Source of the DNA: Edaphobacter flagellatus
GTDB lineage: Bacteria; Acidobacteriota; Terriglobia; Terriglobales; Acidobacteriaceae
DNA length: 64,000 nt
Direction: 5' to 3'
Assembly: GCF_025264665.1 (NCBI RefSeq)
Contig: NZ_CP073697.1
Span: 620,001 to 684,000 of the forward strand
Under the pieces are notes generated by a model. That model saw nothing but the letters and a program-made list of their open reading frames with translations. It was not told the origin of the DNA and ran no database searches. Below, piece after piece: positions 1 through 7,870 of the stretch; the first letter of the stretch is position 1; each line of letters begins with the position of its first letter. The translations under genes were made by a program, and so were the position numbers.

Positions 1-1458
1 CCCCTCCGCATAAGGCACACGCCACGGCTGAGACTTCGTTGCGTCCTTCCGGCTCATCAGTTCCAGCTCTGCCCGCTTGGTATCGGCAACACCCCGCCCA
101 TAGCGCCCCAGCATCTTGCGGTAATACGTATCCTCAAGCTGCGCACCCCGACGACCTCCATCTCGCACCATGAGGGCAAGCGTGCTTCTAAAGAGCTGCC
201 CTGCATACCCCAGTAAAAATGTCGCAGAGCAGATGACCGCCACCACGATAAAGACGGAACACCACAATCGCCACCGCACCGGCGTAGATGCTGCCCAAAG
301 CGAAGCAACAATCAGAAACACAGTGCCGTTGAAGATGATATGGCCCGGATCACAGTGCCCCAACGCCGACGGCAGAAACGTAAACGCCACCGCAAGCATG
401 CAGCTCGTGTTCGTATACCTTCCCTCTCTCCACACAAACACCAGATAACTGCTGCACAGGAACACCGCAAAGAACAACATCAGAATGTGCAGCGCCGGAA
501 CGATGGGGAAGTTGATGCCTCCATGACTGAATGTCCGCATCGTATAAAAGACCTGCATCCGCCCCGCCTGCCAGAAGACAGCGCATAGAACTGCCAGCGC
601 CACACCATACGGCGTCACCCACGACCAGCTCCGCGTCCGCGCATAATACGCAATCAAAAACGCATAGATGCCAACGGCAAATCCCACCCCCAGCTCAGGA
701 GAAAGTAGAAGCAGCGCGATCGTCGACGCACACACAGCAGCGGCGCCGGCAATCTCTCCCTGAGGACGCCGGATCAATCGGTACACCCACAACGCCAGCG
801 CCGGGCCGGCAAAAAATCGTAGTCCCGCGTAATTGATCCCCGTCGTCACTTCCCCCATCAGCAGAAGCGGAAAGAGCAGCAGGAAGATCGCACTTCGATG
901 CCGCCCGGGATAATCGATGCCATCGACGATCACCCGCAGCAGCCATACCCCCGCAAGAACATTCATCAGCCAGAACAGGTAGTACGCATTGACCACCGTC
1001 AGCCCCAGCAGCTTGGAGAGCAGCAGCGGCCCATAGAGAAAGGCCGCGCCATAAGCAAACTCGAAGTCCCGGTAAGGCCGCTGCCCTTGTGCCGCAAGCC
1101 CCAGCCTGTCGAGCAGGTAGACCGATTCGCCATACGAACCCGACCTTGCCGTCAGCACATACATCGCAACGCACAGTAGCGCTGCAACCAGCATCGAGCC
1201 CCAGAACACACCGCGCCCTACCCGGTCCGAAACCCCGACAACAGAAAATCGACACCGCGCAGCCCAGGCCAGCAGCCCGGTACAGAACGCGAAGATGACG
1301 AGAAGGAGAATTCCGACCCGGTTGTTGTAGCCGAAAATGTACGAATCCGAGATCTCATACCGGTTCGCGAACTGCGTCGGAGCATAGAAGATCATCGCCA
1401 GAGCGGCGCAGACGTAAAGCGGCAGGAGTTTCCTGGCGAGAACAGCGCTTCTTGTCAT
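1..1458 (-). CDS. multi-pass integral membrane protein, glycosyltransferase-39/DUF2029-like, 3' end off the window
   Basis: An uninterrupted reading frame of 486 codons runs from an ATG at 1458 to the left edge of the window without a stop. It encodes a strongly hydrophobic protein: a first membrane segment near residues 10-25, then many more helices separated by short charged loops. The segment around residues 120-150 (SVYLLDRLGL, GQRPYRDFEFAYG) resembles the first periplasmic loop of GT-C fold, lipid-linked sugar-using glycosyltransferases and related Acidobacteria proteins, and GHCDPGHIIF further on fits a loop motif of the same group. I see no catalytic residue pair that settles function, so glycosyltransferase is an inference from topology. 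The neighbour downstream of its start (1504-1755) is transcribed the same way. The true C-terminus is outside the window. Confidence 0.7.
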   Translation of the reverse strand, partial: MTRSAVLARKLLPLYVCAALAMIFYAPTQFANRYEISDSYIFGYNNRVGILLLVIFAFCTGLLAWAARCRFSVVGVSDRVGRGVFWGSMLVAALLCVAMYVLTARSGSYGESVYLLDRLGLAAQGQRPYRDFEFAYGAAFLYGPLLLSKLLGLTVVNAYYLFWLMNVLAGVWLLRVIVDGIDYPGRHRSAIFLLLFPLLLMGEVTTGINYAGLRFFAGPALALWVYRLIRRPQGEIAGAAAVCASTIALLLLSPELGVGFAVGIYAFLIAYYARTRSWSWVTPYGVALAVLCAVFWQAGRMQVFYTMRTFSHGGINFPIVPALHILMLFFAVFLCSSYLVFVWREGRYTNTSCMLAVAFTFLPSALGHCDPGHIIFNGTVFLIVASLWAASTPVRWRLWCSVFIVVAVICSATFLLGYAGQLFRSTLALMVRDGGRRGAQLEDTYYRKMLGRYGRGVADTKRAELELMSRKDATKSQPWRVPYAEG

Positions 1459-1503
1459 GTATTTTGAACCCGGCCAACCCACCGGATTCTTATTTCTATC
1501 TTT

Positions 1504-1755
1504 CTAACGAGCGCGACCTGCAGGCTTTTTTTGCTTGGGAGCAACCGGCGCCTGCTGCGGCACGACTCCGCTCTTCTCATCCATCCAGGCATCCAGCAAC
1601 GACTTCTTGAAGCGCCAGCGATTCCCCAGCTTGAACGCCGGAATAAAGCCCTCCGACGCATACCGGTACAAGGTGTCACCGCTGATGCCGAGATACTCCG
1701 ACGCCTGCCGGATATCCATCACCTCGCGTGGTGCAGCCTGCGCTATCGGTGCCAT
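1504..1755 (-). CDS. small excisionase/MerR-type helix-turn-helix DNA-binding protein
   Basis: The protein is 83 residues with one domain at about residues 11-60: MDIRQASEYLGISGDTLYRY then GFIPAFKLGNRWRF, the classic helix-turn-helix plus wing of the excisionase (HTH_17) family. The tail is Pro/Lys/Gln-rich and basic and probably disordered. These proteins bind DNA and serve as excision factors or small transcription regulators; no integrase or phage gene is nearby, so a chromosomal regulator is more likely. I chose the internal ATG at 1755. The frame stays open to a GTG at 1905, but the extension looks non-homologous and would cover the palindrome at 1877-1897. The gene follows the phosphofructokinase gene on the same strand with a 149-bp gap. 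Confidence 0.75.
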   Translation of the reverse strand: MAPIAQAAPREVMDIRQASEYLGISGDTLYRYASEGFIPAFKLGNRWRFKKSLLDAWMDEKSGVVPQQAPVAPKQKKPAGRAR

Positions 1756-1876
1756 CGGAAGAGAACGCTCCAATCCCAGAAAGAAACGGGCGAAAACCAA
1801 GGGTGAGCCCCGGTAAGCCCGGCAACTCTCTTTGTACCCCCTTTTTCTCGCCCGTACAATGAAATTTTTAGGGTAT

Positions 1877-1897
1877 TTATCAGTAAATAACTGATAA
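1877..1897. promoter_or_regulatory. perfect inverted repeat, candidate operator upstream of the HTH gene
   Basis: TTATCAGT and ACTGATAA are 8-bp arms around a 5-bp AT spacer. The site lies about 120 bp upstream of the chosen start of the small HTH protein and just beyond the stop of the phosphofructokinase gene. Position and symmetry fit an operator, possibly autoregulatory. This is inference; no cognate regulator is proven. Confidence 0.45.
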
Positions 1898-1904
1898 CCA
1901 AACA

Positions 1905-2948
1905 CTAAACAGCATTCTTCGGAGGCTGCAGGCTCGTCATTACATCCAGCAGGTCCTGTCCGACCGTGCGCGTCTTCGCAATCGCGTCGGCCAGCGGAAT
2001 GTCCGAGATCTCCGTCCCCTTCAGCACAACCAGGCGTCCGAACTTACCCTGGTGCACCAGATCGATCGCCTTCACGCCATAGCGCGAAGCCAGCATGCGG
2101 TCGTATGCCGAAGGCGTTCCGCCCCGCTGCGTATGGCCCAGGTTCACGCTGCGCGTCTCATACTTTGTCCGCTTCTCGATCTCCTCGGCCAGTTGCTGTC
2201 CAATGCCACTCAACCGCACATGGCCAAACGAATCGACCGAAGCTCCATGGGTCGCCTGCCCGCCTTCGGGGAACTTCGCTCCCTCGGCCACCACCACGAT
2301 GCCAAACTTCTTGCCATGATCGTGCCGGTACTTCAACAGACGGCACACTTCGTCGATATCGATCGGCACCTCGGGCACTAGAATCGCATCCGCGCCGCCT
2401 GCAATGCCCGACGTAATCGCGATCCAGCCCGCATCGCGTCCCATCACCTCAACCACCAGCACGCGATTGTGCGCCTCCGCCGTCGAGTGCAGCCTGTCCA
2501 CCGCCTCCGTCGCAATCGTCACCGCCGTATCGAAACCGAAGCAGGCATCCGTACCGCTCAGGTCGTTGTCGATCGTCTTCGGCACGCCAACGCACTTCAC
2601 TCCACGCTCGCTCAGCGCCAGTGAGATCGACTGCGTATCGTCTCCGCCCAGAGCGATCAGCGCATCCAGCTTGTGCTTGGCAATCACTTCAAGGCACTTC
2701 TCGAACCCGCCAGGAATCTTCTTCACATTCGTTCTCGAAGAACGCAGGATCGTGCCGCCCTTCTGCAGAATCCCCGACGTCGTCTCCATGTTGAGCGGCA
2801 TCGTCACGTCGTCAATCACGCCGCGCCAGCCTTCCATAAAGCCGACAAACTCGTCGCCGTAGTGCAGAATTCCCTTACGCACGACTGCACGAATGACAGC
2901 ATTCAGCCCCGGGCAATCGCCACCACCAGTCAACATCCCAATGCGCAT
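1905..2948 (-). CDS. pfp: 6-phosphofructokinase, pyrophosphate-type active site
   Basis: This cytosolic glycolytic enzyme phosphorylates fructose 6-phosphate to fructose 1,6-bisphosphate. At 347 residues it has the family landmarks: the N-terminal TGGGDCPGLN loop, GGDDT at 101-105, PKTIDND from 123, and MGRDAGW near 169. In E. coli PfkA positions 104 and 124 are glycines and ATP is the donor. Here they are Asp104 and Lys124, the pair that defines pyrophosphate-using enzymes, so the donor is probably PPi and the reaction reversible. The ATG at 2948 has AGGAG five bases upstream. The gene stands between a metallo-hydrolase and an HTH gene on the same strand, with no sugar transporter linked. 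ATP specificity cannot be fully excluded from sequence. Confidence 0.93.
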   Translation of the reverse strand: MRIGMLTGGGDCPGLNAVIRAVVRKGILHYGDEFVGFMEGWRGVIDDVTMPLNMETTSGILQKGGTILRSSRTNVKKIPGGFEKCLEVIAKHKLDALIALGGDDTQSISLALSERGVKCVGVPKTIDNDLSGTDACFGFDTAVTIATEAVDRLHSTAEAHNRVLVVEVMGRDAGWIAITSGIAGGADAILVPEVPIDIDEVCRLLKYRHDHGKKFGIVVVAEGAKFPEGGQATHGASVDSFGHVRLSGIGQQLAEEIEKRTKYETRSVNLGHTQRGGTPSAYDRMLASRYGVKAIDLVHQGKFGRLVVLKGTEISDIPLADAIAKTRTVGQDLLDVMTSLQPPKNAV

Positions 2949-3001
2949 TGCATCTCCTTTTTGCGTTCGGCAAAATCATACCGCAGCGCGTACCGTGCTA
3001 T

Positions 3002-4048
3002 TTACCGCCACCAGTCCGAACGCAAGGATGCACCAGGCACCACCTCGGTCGGAGAGCCTGGCTGCGGCGACCACAGCGCAATTCCCTTCTCCTCCGCCAG
3101 CGCCAGCATCCGCTCCATCGGCTGCTTCCATCCATGCAGCGCCAGGTCGAATAGCCCCCAGTGAATCGGCATCAGCAGCCCCGTCCCGCCGAGATCCTCA
3201 AACGCCTGCGCCGCGCCATCCGGCCCCATGTGGATGTCCTTCCACAGCTCGTTGAATGCGCCGATCTCCAGCATCGTCAAATCGAACGGCCCATGCGCCG
3301 CGCCAATCTCTTTAAAGCCTTCCCACCAGCCCGAATCCGCACCGAAGTACACCTTGTGACGCGGCCCCTGCAACACAAACGACGACCACAACGTCTCAAA
3401 CCGGTTGAACATACTTCTCCCCGAGAAGTGCCGCGAAGGCAGCGAAGTAATCTCGAGCCCCTTGCTCGCTACCGTGAAGCTCTCCGTCCAACCCAGCTCC
3501 GTGATCTTCGTGCGATGCACGCCATACTGTTCCAGAATCTCTCCCACGCCCAGCGACGTCACCCACTCCACGCCGCGCATCGACTCCATCCGCGCCAGCG
3601 TCCGTATCGTCGATTCGCCCAGATGATCGTAGTGATCGTGCGACACCAGCACCACATCCAGCCGCGGCATCTCCTTCAACGCCAGCGGAGCAGCAAAGAA
3701 CCGCTTCGGCCCCGCCCACCGCATCGGACTCGCCCGCTCATCCCACACCGGGTCCGTCAGCACACGCGCACCATCGATCTCAATCAGCAGCGACGAATGT
3801 CCCATCCACGTCACACGCAGCCCGCTCGCCACGGGCGTCTCGTAGATGCGCGCATCCGTCCGAAACGGCCCCAGCGGCGTCTTCGGAAACTTCTCTTCCT
3901 TATTCCTGAAGTACAGCGGAAGCGCCTTCCACAGCGTGCTCCATCCACCCACCTTCGTCGGAACAGGATTCAGATATCTCCGCTCCACCTGCACCGCCGG
4001 CCGTAAAAACGACTCCGCCTGCTCAGCCTCAGCTTCCACCAGATCCAT
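3002..4048 (-). CDS. MBL-fold metallo-hydrolase, NAPE-PLD/UlaG-like
   Basis: A 348-residue metallo-beta-lactamase-fold protein. The metal-binding motif SHDHYDHL lies at about 136-143, preceded by VTWMGHSSLLIEIDG and LTDPVW, the usual first strands of the NAPE-phospholipase D-like group. Further ligands are the Asp in FGADSGWW and the His in PIHWGLFDLALH. The family hydrolyses phosphodiesters of N-acyl phospholipids or related substrates; the bacterial substrate is unknown. The chosen ATG at 4048 has GGAGGA six bases upstream, better than the GTG at 4066. No signal peptide is seen. It lies 65 bp after the acyl-CoA ligase gene on the same strand, which mildly suggests lipid metabolism. Confidence 0.88.
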   Translation of the reverse strand: MDLVEAEAEQAESFLRPAVQVERRYLNPVPTKVGGWSTLWKALPLYFRNKEEKFPKTPLGPFRTDARIYETPVASGLRVTWMGHSSLLIEIDGARVLTDPVWDERASPMRWAGPKRFFAAPLALKEMPRLDVVLVSHDHYDHLGESTIRTLARMESMRGVEWVTSLGVGEILEQYGVHRTKITELGWTESFTVASKGLEITSLPSRHFSGRSMFNRFETLWSSFVLQGPRHKVYFGADSGWWEGFKEIGAAHGPFDLTMLEIGAFNELWKDIHMGPDGAAQAFEDLGGTGLLMPIHWGLFDLALHGWKQPMERMLALAEEKGIALWSPQPGSPTEVVPGASLRSDWWR

Positions 4049-4113
4049 CGAACGTCCTCCGCTCACACCATACAGATGCTGCAGCCAGCGCTTCGATCTT
4101 ACCGCCTCAACGC

Positions 4114-5901
4114 TTATCCCTTCGACGTCGCCTCATCTGCATAGAACTTCGCGATCTCGCCCGCGTATCGCTCACCCACCACGCGTCGCTTCAGCTTCAG
4201 GCTTGGAGTCATCGTGCCATCCTCGACACTCCACTCCTCCGGCACCACACACACCCGCTTGATGCTCTCGAAGTGAGCCAGGTTCTTGTTTACGCTATCC
4301 ACAATCTCCTGATAGACCTTGATCACCTTCGGGTCTTTCACCAGCGCCGCCGGATCCTCCGTCGTCACGCCCTGCGCCTTCGCCCATCCCTTCAGCGCCG
4401 CCAGATTCGGAGAGATCAGCACACTCACAAACTTGTGTTTGTCGCCCACCATCGCCGCCTGACCCACCAGCGTATTCGCCTTCAGCCTGTTCTCAATCGG
4501 CTGCGGAGCAACAAATTTTCCGCCGCTCGTCTTCAGCAGCTCCTTTTTGCGATCCGTAATCGACAAAAATCCATCCGCATCCCGATTGCCGATGTCTCCC
4601 GTCTTAAACCATCCGTCCTCCGTGAAGGCCTCCTGCGTCTCCTTCTCCTTGTTCCAGTACCCCACAAAGATCGAAGGCCCCTTCACCTCCAGTTCGCCAT
4701 CTTCAGCGAACCGGCACTGCACATTCTCGAGCGCCTTGCCCACCGTCCCCATCCTGTACGCCTTCGGATAATTCAGCGCAATGACCGGCGAGGTCTCCGT
4801 CAGCCCATACCCCTCAAGAATCACGATTCCCGCATCCGCAAACCAGCCCGCCGTATCCATACCCAGCGGAGCGCCACCCGCAATAAAGATCCGCACCCGA
4901 CCGCCAAATGCCTCGGCAATCTTGCCAAAGACCAGCTTCTTCGCCAGCTTCGAGCTCAGCCCACTCGGCTCCTTGCCTGCCACCGTCTCGGCCCTGTGTG
5001 CCTTCCCGACTCCAAACGCCCACTTCAGAATCCTGCTCTTCACCGGCGACGCAGACGACTTCATCTCCACCGCCTGCCGTATCTTTTCGTACAGCCGCGG
5101 CACCGACACAAAGATCGTCGGCTTTACCACCTTCATCGCCTCAGGAATCTGATCGAACTTCGCGCAGTACGCCAGCTGTGTGCCATGACACAGCAGCGCA
5201 TAGTCCAGATGCCGCGCCGTCACATGCGACAATGGCAGAAATGAGATGCACACATCCTGATCGCCCAGCCCCAGCGGCCCCGTCGAGTAGTTCAGATTGC
5301 TCGCCAGATTCCCATGCGTCAGCATCACGCCCTTCGGCTCGCCCGTCGTCCCCGACGTGTAGATAATCGTCGCCAGATCTTCCGGACGCACCGCCTTCAC
5401 CATCACGTCGAACGCAGCATCCCTCTGCTGCTTTGCCGGAGCATCCTTGATCAGCGCAGCAAAGCTTTCTGTACCCGCAAACTCGCCCGCATCCATCACC
5501 ACCACATGTTCCAGCGCCGGCAACTCGCCCGCAGCCGCCACCTTCGCATACTGTTCCGCAGAAGAAACCACCGCCACCTTCGCGCCCGAATCCCGAAGCA
5601 TGTATCCCACCTGCTCCGGCGTCAGCGTCGGATACAACGGGACATCTACCCCGCCGATCGCCAGCACGGCAAAGTCCGTCACCGCCCACTCCCATCGATT
5701 CTCCGAAAGCAGCGCCACGCGGTCGCCCTTGCCGACGCCCCAACCGCGAAGCACATCCGCCAACGCGCGCACGCGTCCATACAACTCCGCCGACGAGATC
5801 GGCGACCAGCTCACCGGCGTATCCTGCGACATCACCACCGTACGGTCGCCACGCCCCGTAGCCCGTACCAAAACATCATTTACCGTACGCAGATCAAACA
5901 T
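4114..5901 (-). CDS. long-chain-fatty-acid--CoA ligase (AMP-forming)
   Basis: At 595 residues this is a full-length FadD15-type adenylate-forming enzyme that activates fatty acids with ATP and CoA. The P-loop signature IIYTSGTTGEPKGVMLTH is at about 179-198. The A5 motif EGYGLTETSPVIALN and the hinge region with WFKTGDIG and ITDRKKELLKTSGGK follow in order, so the adenylation core and the C-terminal lid are both present. The ATG at 5901 has a GGAGAG ribosome-binding site. A TetR-family gene lies 136 bp upstream on the same strand, which fits acyl-CoA-responsive control as in other fatty acid loci, though that is inference. The gap between them carries the scattered GTCATTCCGAGC-type spacer sequence common in such genomes. 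Confidence 0.94.
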   Translation of the reverse strand: MFDLRTVNDVLVRATGRGDRTVVMSQDTPVSWSPISSAELYGRVRALADVLRGWGVGKGDRVALLSENRWEWAVTDFAVLAIGGVDVPLYPTLTPEQVGYMLRDSGAKVAVVSSAEQYAKVAAAGELPALEHVVVMDAGEFAGTESFAALIKDAPAKQQRDAAFDVMVKAVRPEDLATIIYTSGTTGEPKGVMLTHGNLASNLNYSTGPLGLGDQDVCISFLPLSHVTARHLDYALLCHGTQLAYCAKFDQIPEAMKVVKPTIFVSVPRLYEKIRQAVEMKSSASPVKSRILKWAFGVGKAHRAETVAGKEPSGLSSKLAKKLVFGKIAEAFGGRVRIFIAGGAPLGMDTAGWFADAGIVILEGYGLTETSPVIALNYPKAYRMGTVGKALENVQCRFAEDGELEVKGPSIFVGYWNKEKETQEAFTEDGWFKTGDIGNRDADGFLSITDRKKELLKTSGGKFVAPQPIENRLKANTLVGQAAMVGDKHKFVSVLISPNLAALKGWAKAQGVTTEDPAALVKDPKVIKVYQEIVDSVNKNLAHFESIKRVCVVPEEWSVEDGTMTPSLKLKRRVVGERYAGEIAKFYADEATSKG

Positions 5902-6037
5902 GCTCTCTCCGTTTACTTGCCGTTAGTCTTTGCGCCGTCCAGCCTTGTTCGTGTGTCATTCCGAGCAAGCGCAGCGCGTCGAGGAATCCCCCGCATTTCG
6001 ACCGCATCTGCAACCATGCACCAGGACGCCACCACGC

Positions 6038-6664
6038 TCACCCTGTAGCAATCCCATTCATCAGCACATCCATCACCTGCCGCGCCGTCGCCTTCGCATC
6101 ATACGCGCGTCCCGTAAACACCGCAGAGCTCAGCAGCTCATCGATCGCGCCAAACATGCAGTGCGCCACCACGCCATCCGAGATGTCCTGCCGGAAGATT
6201 CCCTCCTGCTGCCCTCGCCGAATCACCTCCCGCACCACCTGGATATACCGCACCAAGTGATGATGCGAGAACTCAGCAATAAACTTCGCGCTCTGCCGCA
6301 TCTCCGTCTGCATCAGGATCGCCATGCTCCGGTTCACCTGCGCACTCGCCAGATGCACCTCCGCAATGTACTCCAACTGCTCCCGCGGCCCCTTCAGCGT
6401 CTGGAACCGCTCTTCTACCTGACGATAGAACCGCTCAAACGTCGTGTCGATCGCCGTCCGCAGCACATCGTCCTTGCTCTTGAAGTAGAGATAAATCGTG
6501 CCATCCGCAACCCCGGCCCGCTTCGCAATCGCGCTCACCGGACAGTTGAAATAGCCCCGCTCGGCAATCACCTCCACTGCCGCATCCAGAATCTTCTGGT
6601 ACTTTTCGCTCCCCGGCCCCGTCGAAGGAGCCGCGGATTTATCCCGCCCAGCCTCCTCCTCCAC
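6038..6664 (-). CDS. TetR/AcrR family transcriptional regulator
   Basis: A 208-residue one-component regulator. The DNA-binding domain covers about residues 20-68: KILDAAVEVIAERGYFNCPV, then AIAKRAGVADGTIYLYFKSK, the canonical TetR recognition helix. The rest is an all-helical ligand-binding and dimerisation domain. The start is a GTG at 6664; no ATG, GTG or TTG exists further upstream before the in-frame stop. The length and the C-terminal region (VREVIRRGQQEGIFRQDIS) resemble the FadR-like TetR group that senses acyl-CoAs, and the acyl-CoA ligase gene follows on the same strand. That target is inferred from position. Confidence 0.9.
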   Translation of the reverse strand: MEEEAGRDKSAAPSTGPGSEKYQKILDAAVEVIAERGYFNCPVSAIAKRAGVADGTIYLYFKSKDDVLRTAIDTTFERFYRQVEERFQTLKGPREQLEYIAEVHLASAQVNRSMAILMQTEMRQSAKFIAEFSHHHLVRYIQVVREVIRRGQQEGIFRQDISDGVVAHCMFGAIDELLSSAVFTGRAYDAKATARQVMDVLMNGIATG

Positions 6665-7006
6665 CCCCGCACCTGCACCCTTGCGCTTCAGTTCAGCCTC
6701 ACCACCGGAAATATCCAGTCCCCCGCCACTCTAAAGAACCGACAGGCCCTTTGCCAAGATGAATCCGGATTCACCCGCATCGCGAAGAGCGCAATCAGCG
6801 ATCTGCCCTGTCAGCGTTCGCTTTGATAAATCATTCCGTGCTGCGGTCATTCATCGAGACGGATCATATTTGTCGGGTCCAGCTAAGAAGGTATGAAGTA
6901 CAGCATCCTGCTTATCGCTAACTTCATAACCCTGTTCATGGCCTGCTGGCCGAAAGCGTATACGGCCTTTGAAGGCGGAGCGCCCCATTTCAGCCGGAGC
7001 GAAAAT
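6665..7006. other. intergenic stretch without a supported gene
   Basis: The roughly 340 bases between the TetR gene and the repeat copy at 7007-7262 hold only short frames. The longest (61 codons on the minus strand, 6851-7036) runs into the repeat and has no family signature. The segment next to the repeat is rich in GC-palindromic filler. I see no promoter I could defend. Confidence 0.5.
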
Positions 7007-7262
7007 CCTGTCAAGCCCCCTGAAATCGCAACTCACTCATTCCAAATCAAATAAACCCGATAAAATCTGCCGATAAGTTTCCCTCTCCTCGCTATACTTA
7101 AATCAGCAAACAAAGAAAAGCCCCGGCACGAAGCCGGGGCTAACTCATTTGGAATCTATATTTTTAGGGTTAAACCCTCTGCTTTGAATATTTTGCTTTG
7201 TTGAATCGCGCAAACCAAACAAAACAGGAAACTTACAAAAAGCAGAGAGGAGGGGGTAGGGG
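7007..7262 (-). repeat. dispersed intergenic repeat, copy A, with terminator-like hairpin
   Basis: Read on the minus strand, this begins right after the stop of the acetyltransferase gene with a C-rich run (CCCCCTACCCCC). It continues through GGGTTTAACCC and a hairpin, then TTTGCTGATTTAAGTATAGC, AAACTTATCGGCAGATTTTA and GGTTTATTTG. It ends in GGGGGCTTGACAGG followed by TTTTCGC. The same blocks in the same order occur at 44346-44670 and 55403-55665. All three copies sit directly downstream of a gene and face the same way as that gene. Confidence 0.85.
7119..7141 (-). terminator. hairpin in repeat copy A, end of the arginine operon
   Basis: AGCCCCGGC and GCCGGGGCT form a perfect 9-bp stem around a 5-base loop. 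On the minus strand it is followed by TTTTCTTTG. It lies about 120 bases past the last gene of the arginine operon and fits an intrinsic terminator. Confidence 0.8.
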
Positions 7263-7263
7263 G

Positions 7264-7860
7264 CTACTTCGGATTGACCGTAGCAATCGATCCCGCCTGC
7301 AACTTGACCAACTCGTTCTGTGGCAACCGGCTTGGCCCCAGCACTGCCGTCTTCGGAATCGGCCCACGCGCCATCGCTACCTCATCGCACGCATAAAGCC
7401 GTGGACATGTCTGGCAGTCCTTGTAGATCTTGTCCGGCAGAACCGTCCGGTCAACGACGCGAAATCCGAAGTGAAAGAAGAAGTCGGGAATACGCGTAAA
7501 CAGGCAGACCGAAGTCACGCTCTGCTCCTCCGCCTCTTCCAGCAGAGCACGCAGCAACCGACCACCAGCTCCCTGTCCCTTCGCCTCCGGCTTCACCACG
7601 ATGGAACGCACCTCGGCAAGATGCGGCCCATAAAGATGCAGCGCGCCGCAGCCCAGAAAGACGCCGCTCTCGCTCTCCGCGACCGAAAAATCGCGAACGT
7701 TCTCGCATATCTCCGCATAGCTTCGGCGCAGCAACGTGCCATCGCCCGAAAGCGAGTTCACCAGCTCGAAGATGTTCACCGCATCCGGAAGCTTCGCCTT
7801 GCGCACAACCGCTCCGCCAACGCGTTCACGCGTCGACGCAGTCGATTCGCTGACAGGCAT
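7264..7860 (-). CDS. GNAT-type N-acetylglutamate synthase (short, kinase-less form)
   Basis: A 198-residue GNAT acetyltransferase. Motif A of the acetyl-CoA site is IVVKPEAKGQGAGGRLL, and the C-terminal part has the Cys cluster KDCQTCPRLYACDE that marks short, stand-alone N-acetylglutamate synthases of the mycobacterial ArgA type. The enzyme would acetylate glutamate to start arginine synthesis. That fits its place as the last gene of the operon and the absence of argJ from this cluster. The ATG at 7860 lies 10 bp after the argH stop; an upstream frame to 7989 overlaps argH and is basic, non-homologous sequence. The amino-acid-kinase domain of E. coli ArgA is absent. Assignment to glutamate rests on the Cys cluster and context. 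Confidence 0.86.
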   Translation of the reverse strand: MPVSESTASTRERVGGAVVRKAKLPDAVNIFELVNSLSGDGTLLRRSYAEICENVRDFSVAESESGVFLGCGALHLYGPHLAEVRSIVVKPEAKGQGAGGRLLRALLEEAEEQSVTSVCLFTRIPDFFFHFGFRVVDRTVLPDKIYKDCQTCPRLYACDEVAMARGPIPKTAVLGPSRLPQNELVKLQAGSIATVNPK

Positions 7861-7870
7861 CAGAGACGAG

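Noticed and set aside
695..1255. 186-codon minus-strand frame
   Set aside because: It is another frame of the membrane protein gene; the phase starting at 1458 gives a continuous hydrophobic protein to the window edge, and this one has Cys/Arg-rich, non-protein-like composition.
1504..1755. phage excisionase indicating a prophage
   Set aside because: No integrase, attachment repeat or phage structural gene is near; flanks are housekeeping genes.
4273..5244. 323-codon plus-strand frame
   Set aside because: Antisense to the acyl-CoA ligase; Arg/His/Leu-rich shadow composition.
6851..7036. 61-codon minus-strand frame in the gap before the TetR gene
   Set aside because: Overlaps the dispersed repeat, no ribosome-binding site of note and no recognisable domain.
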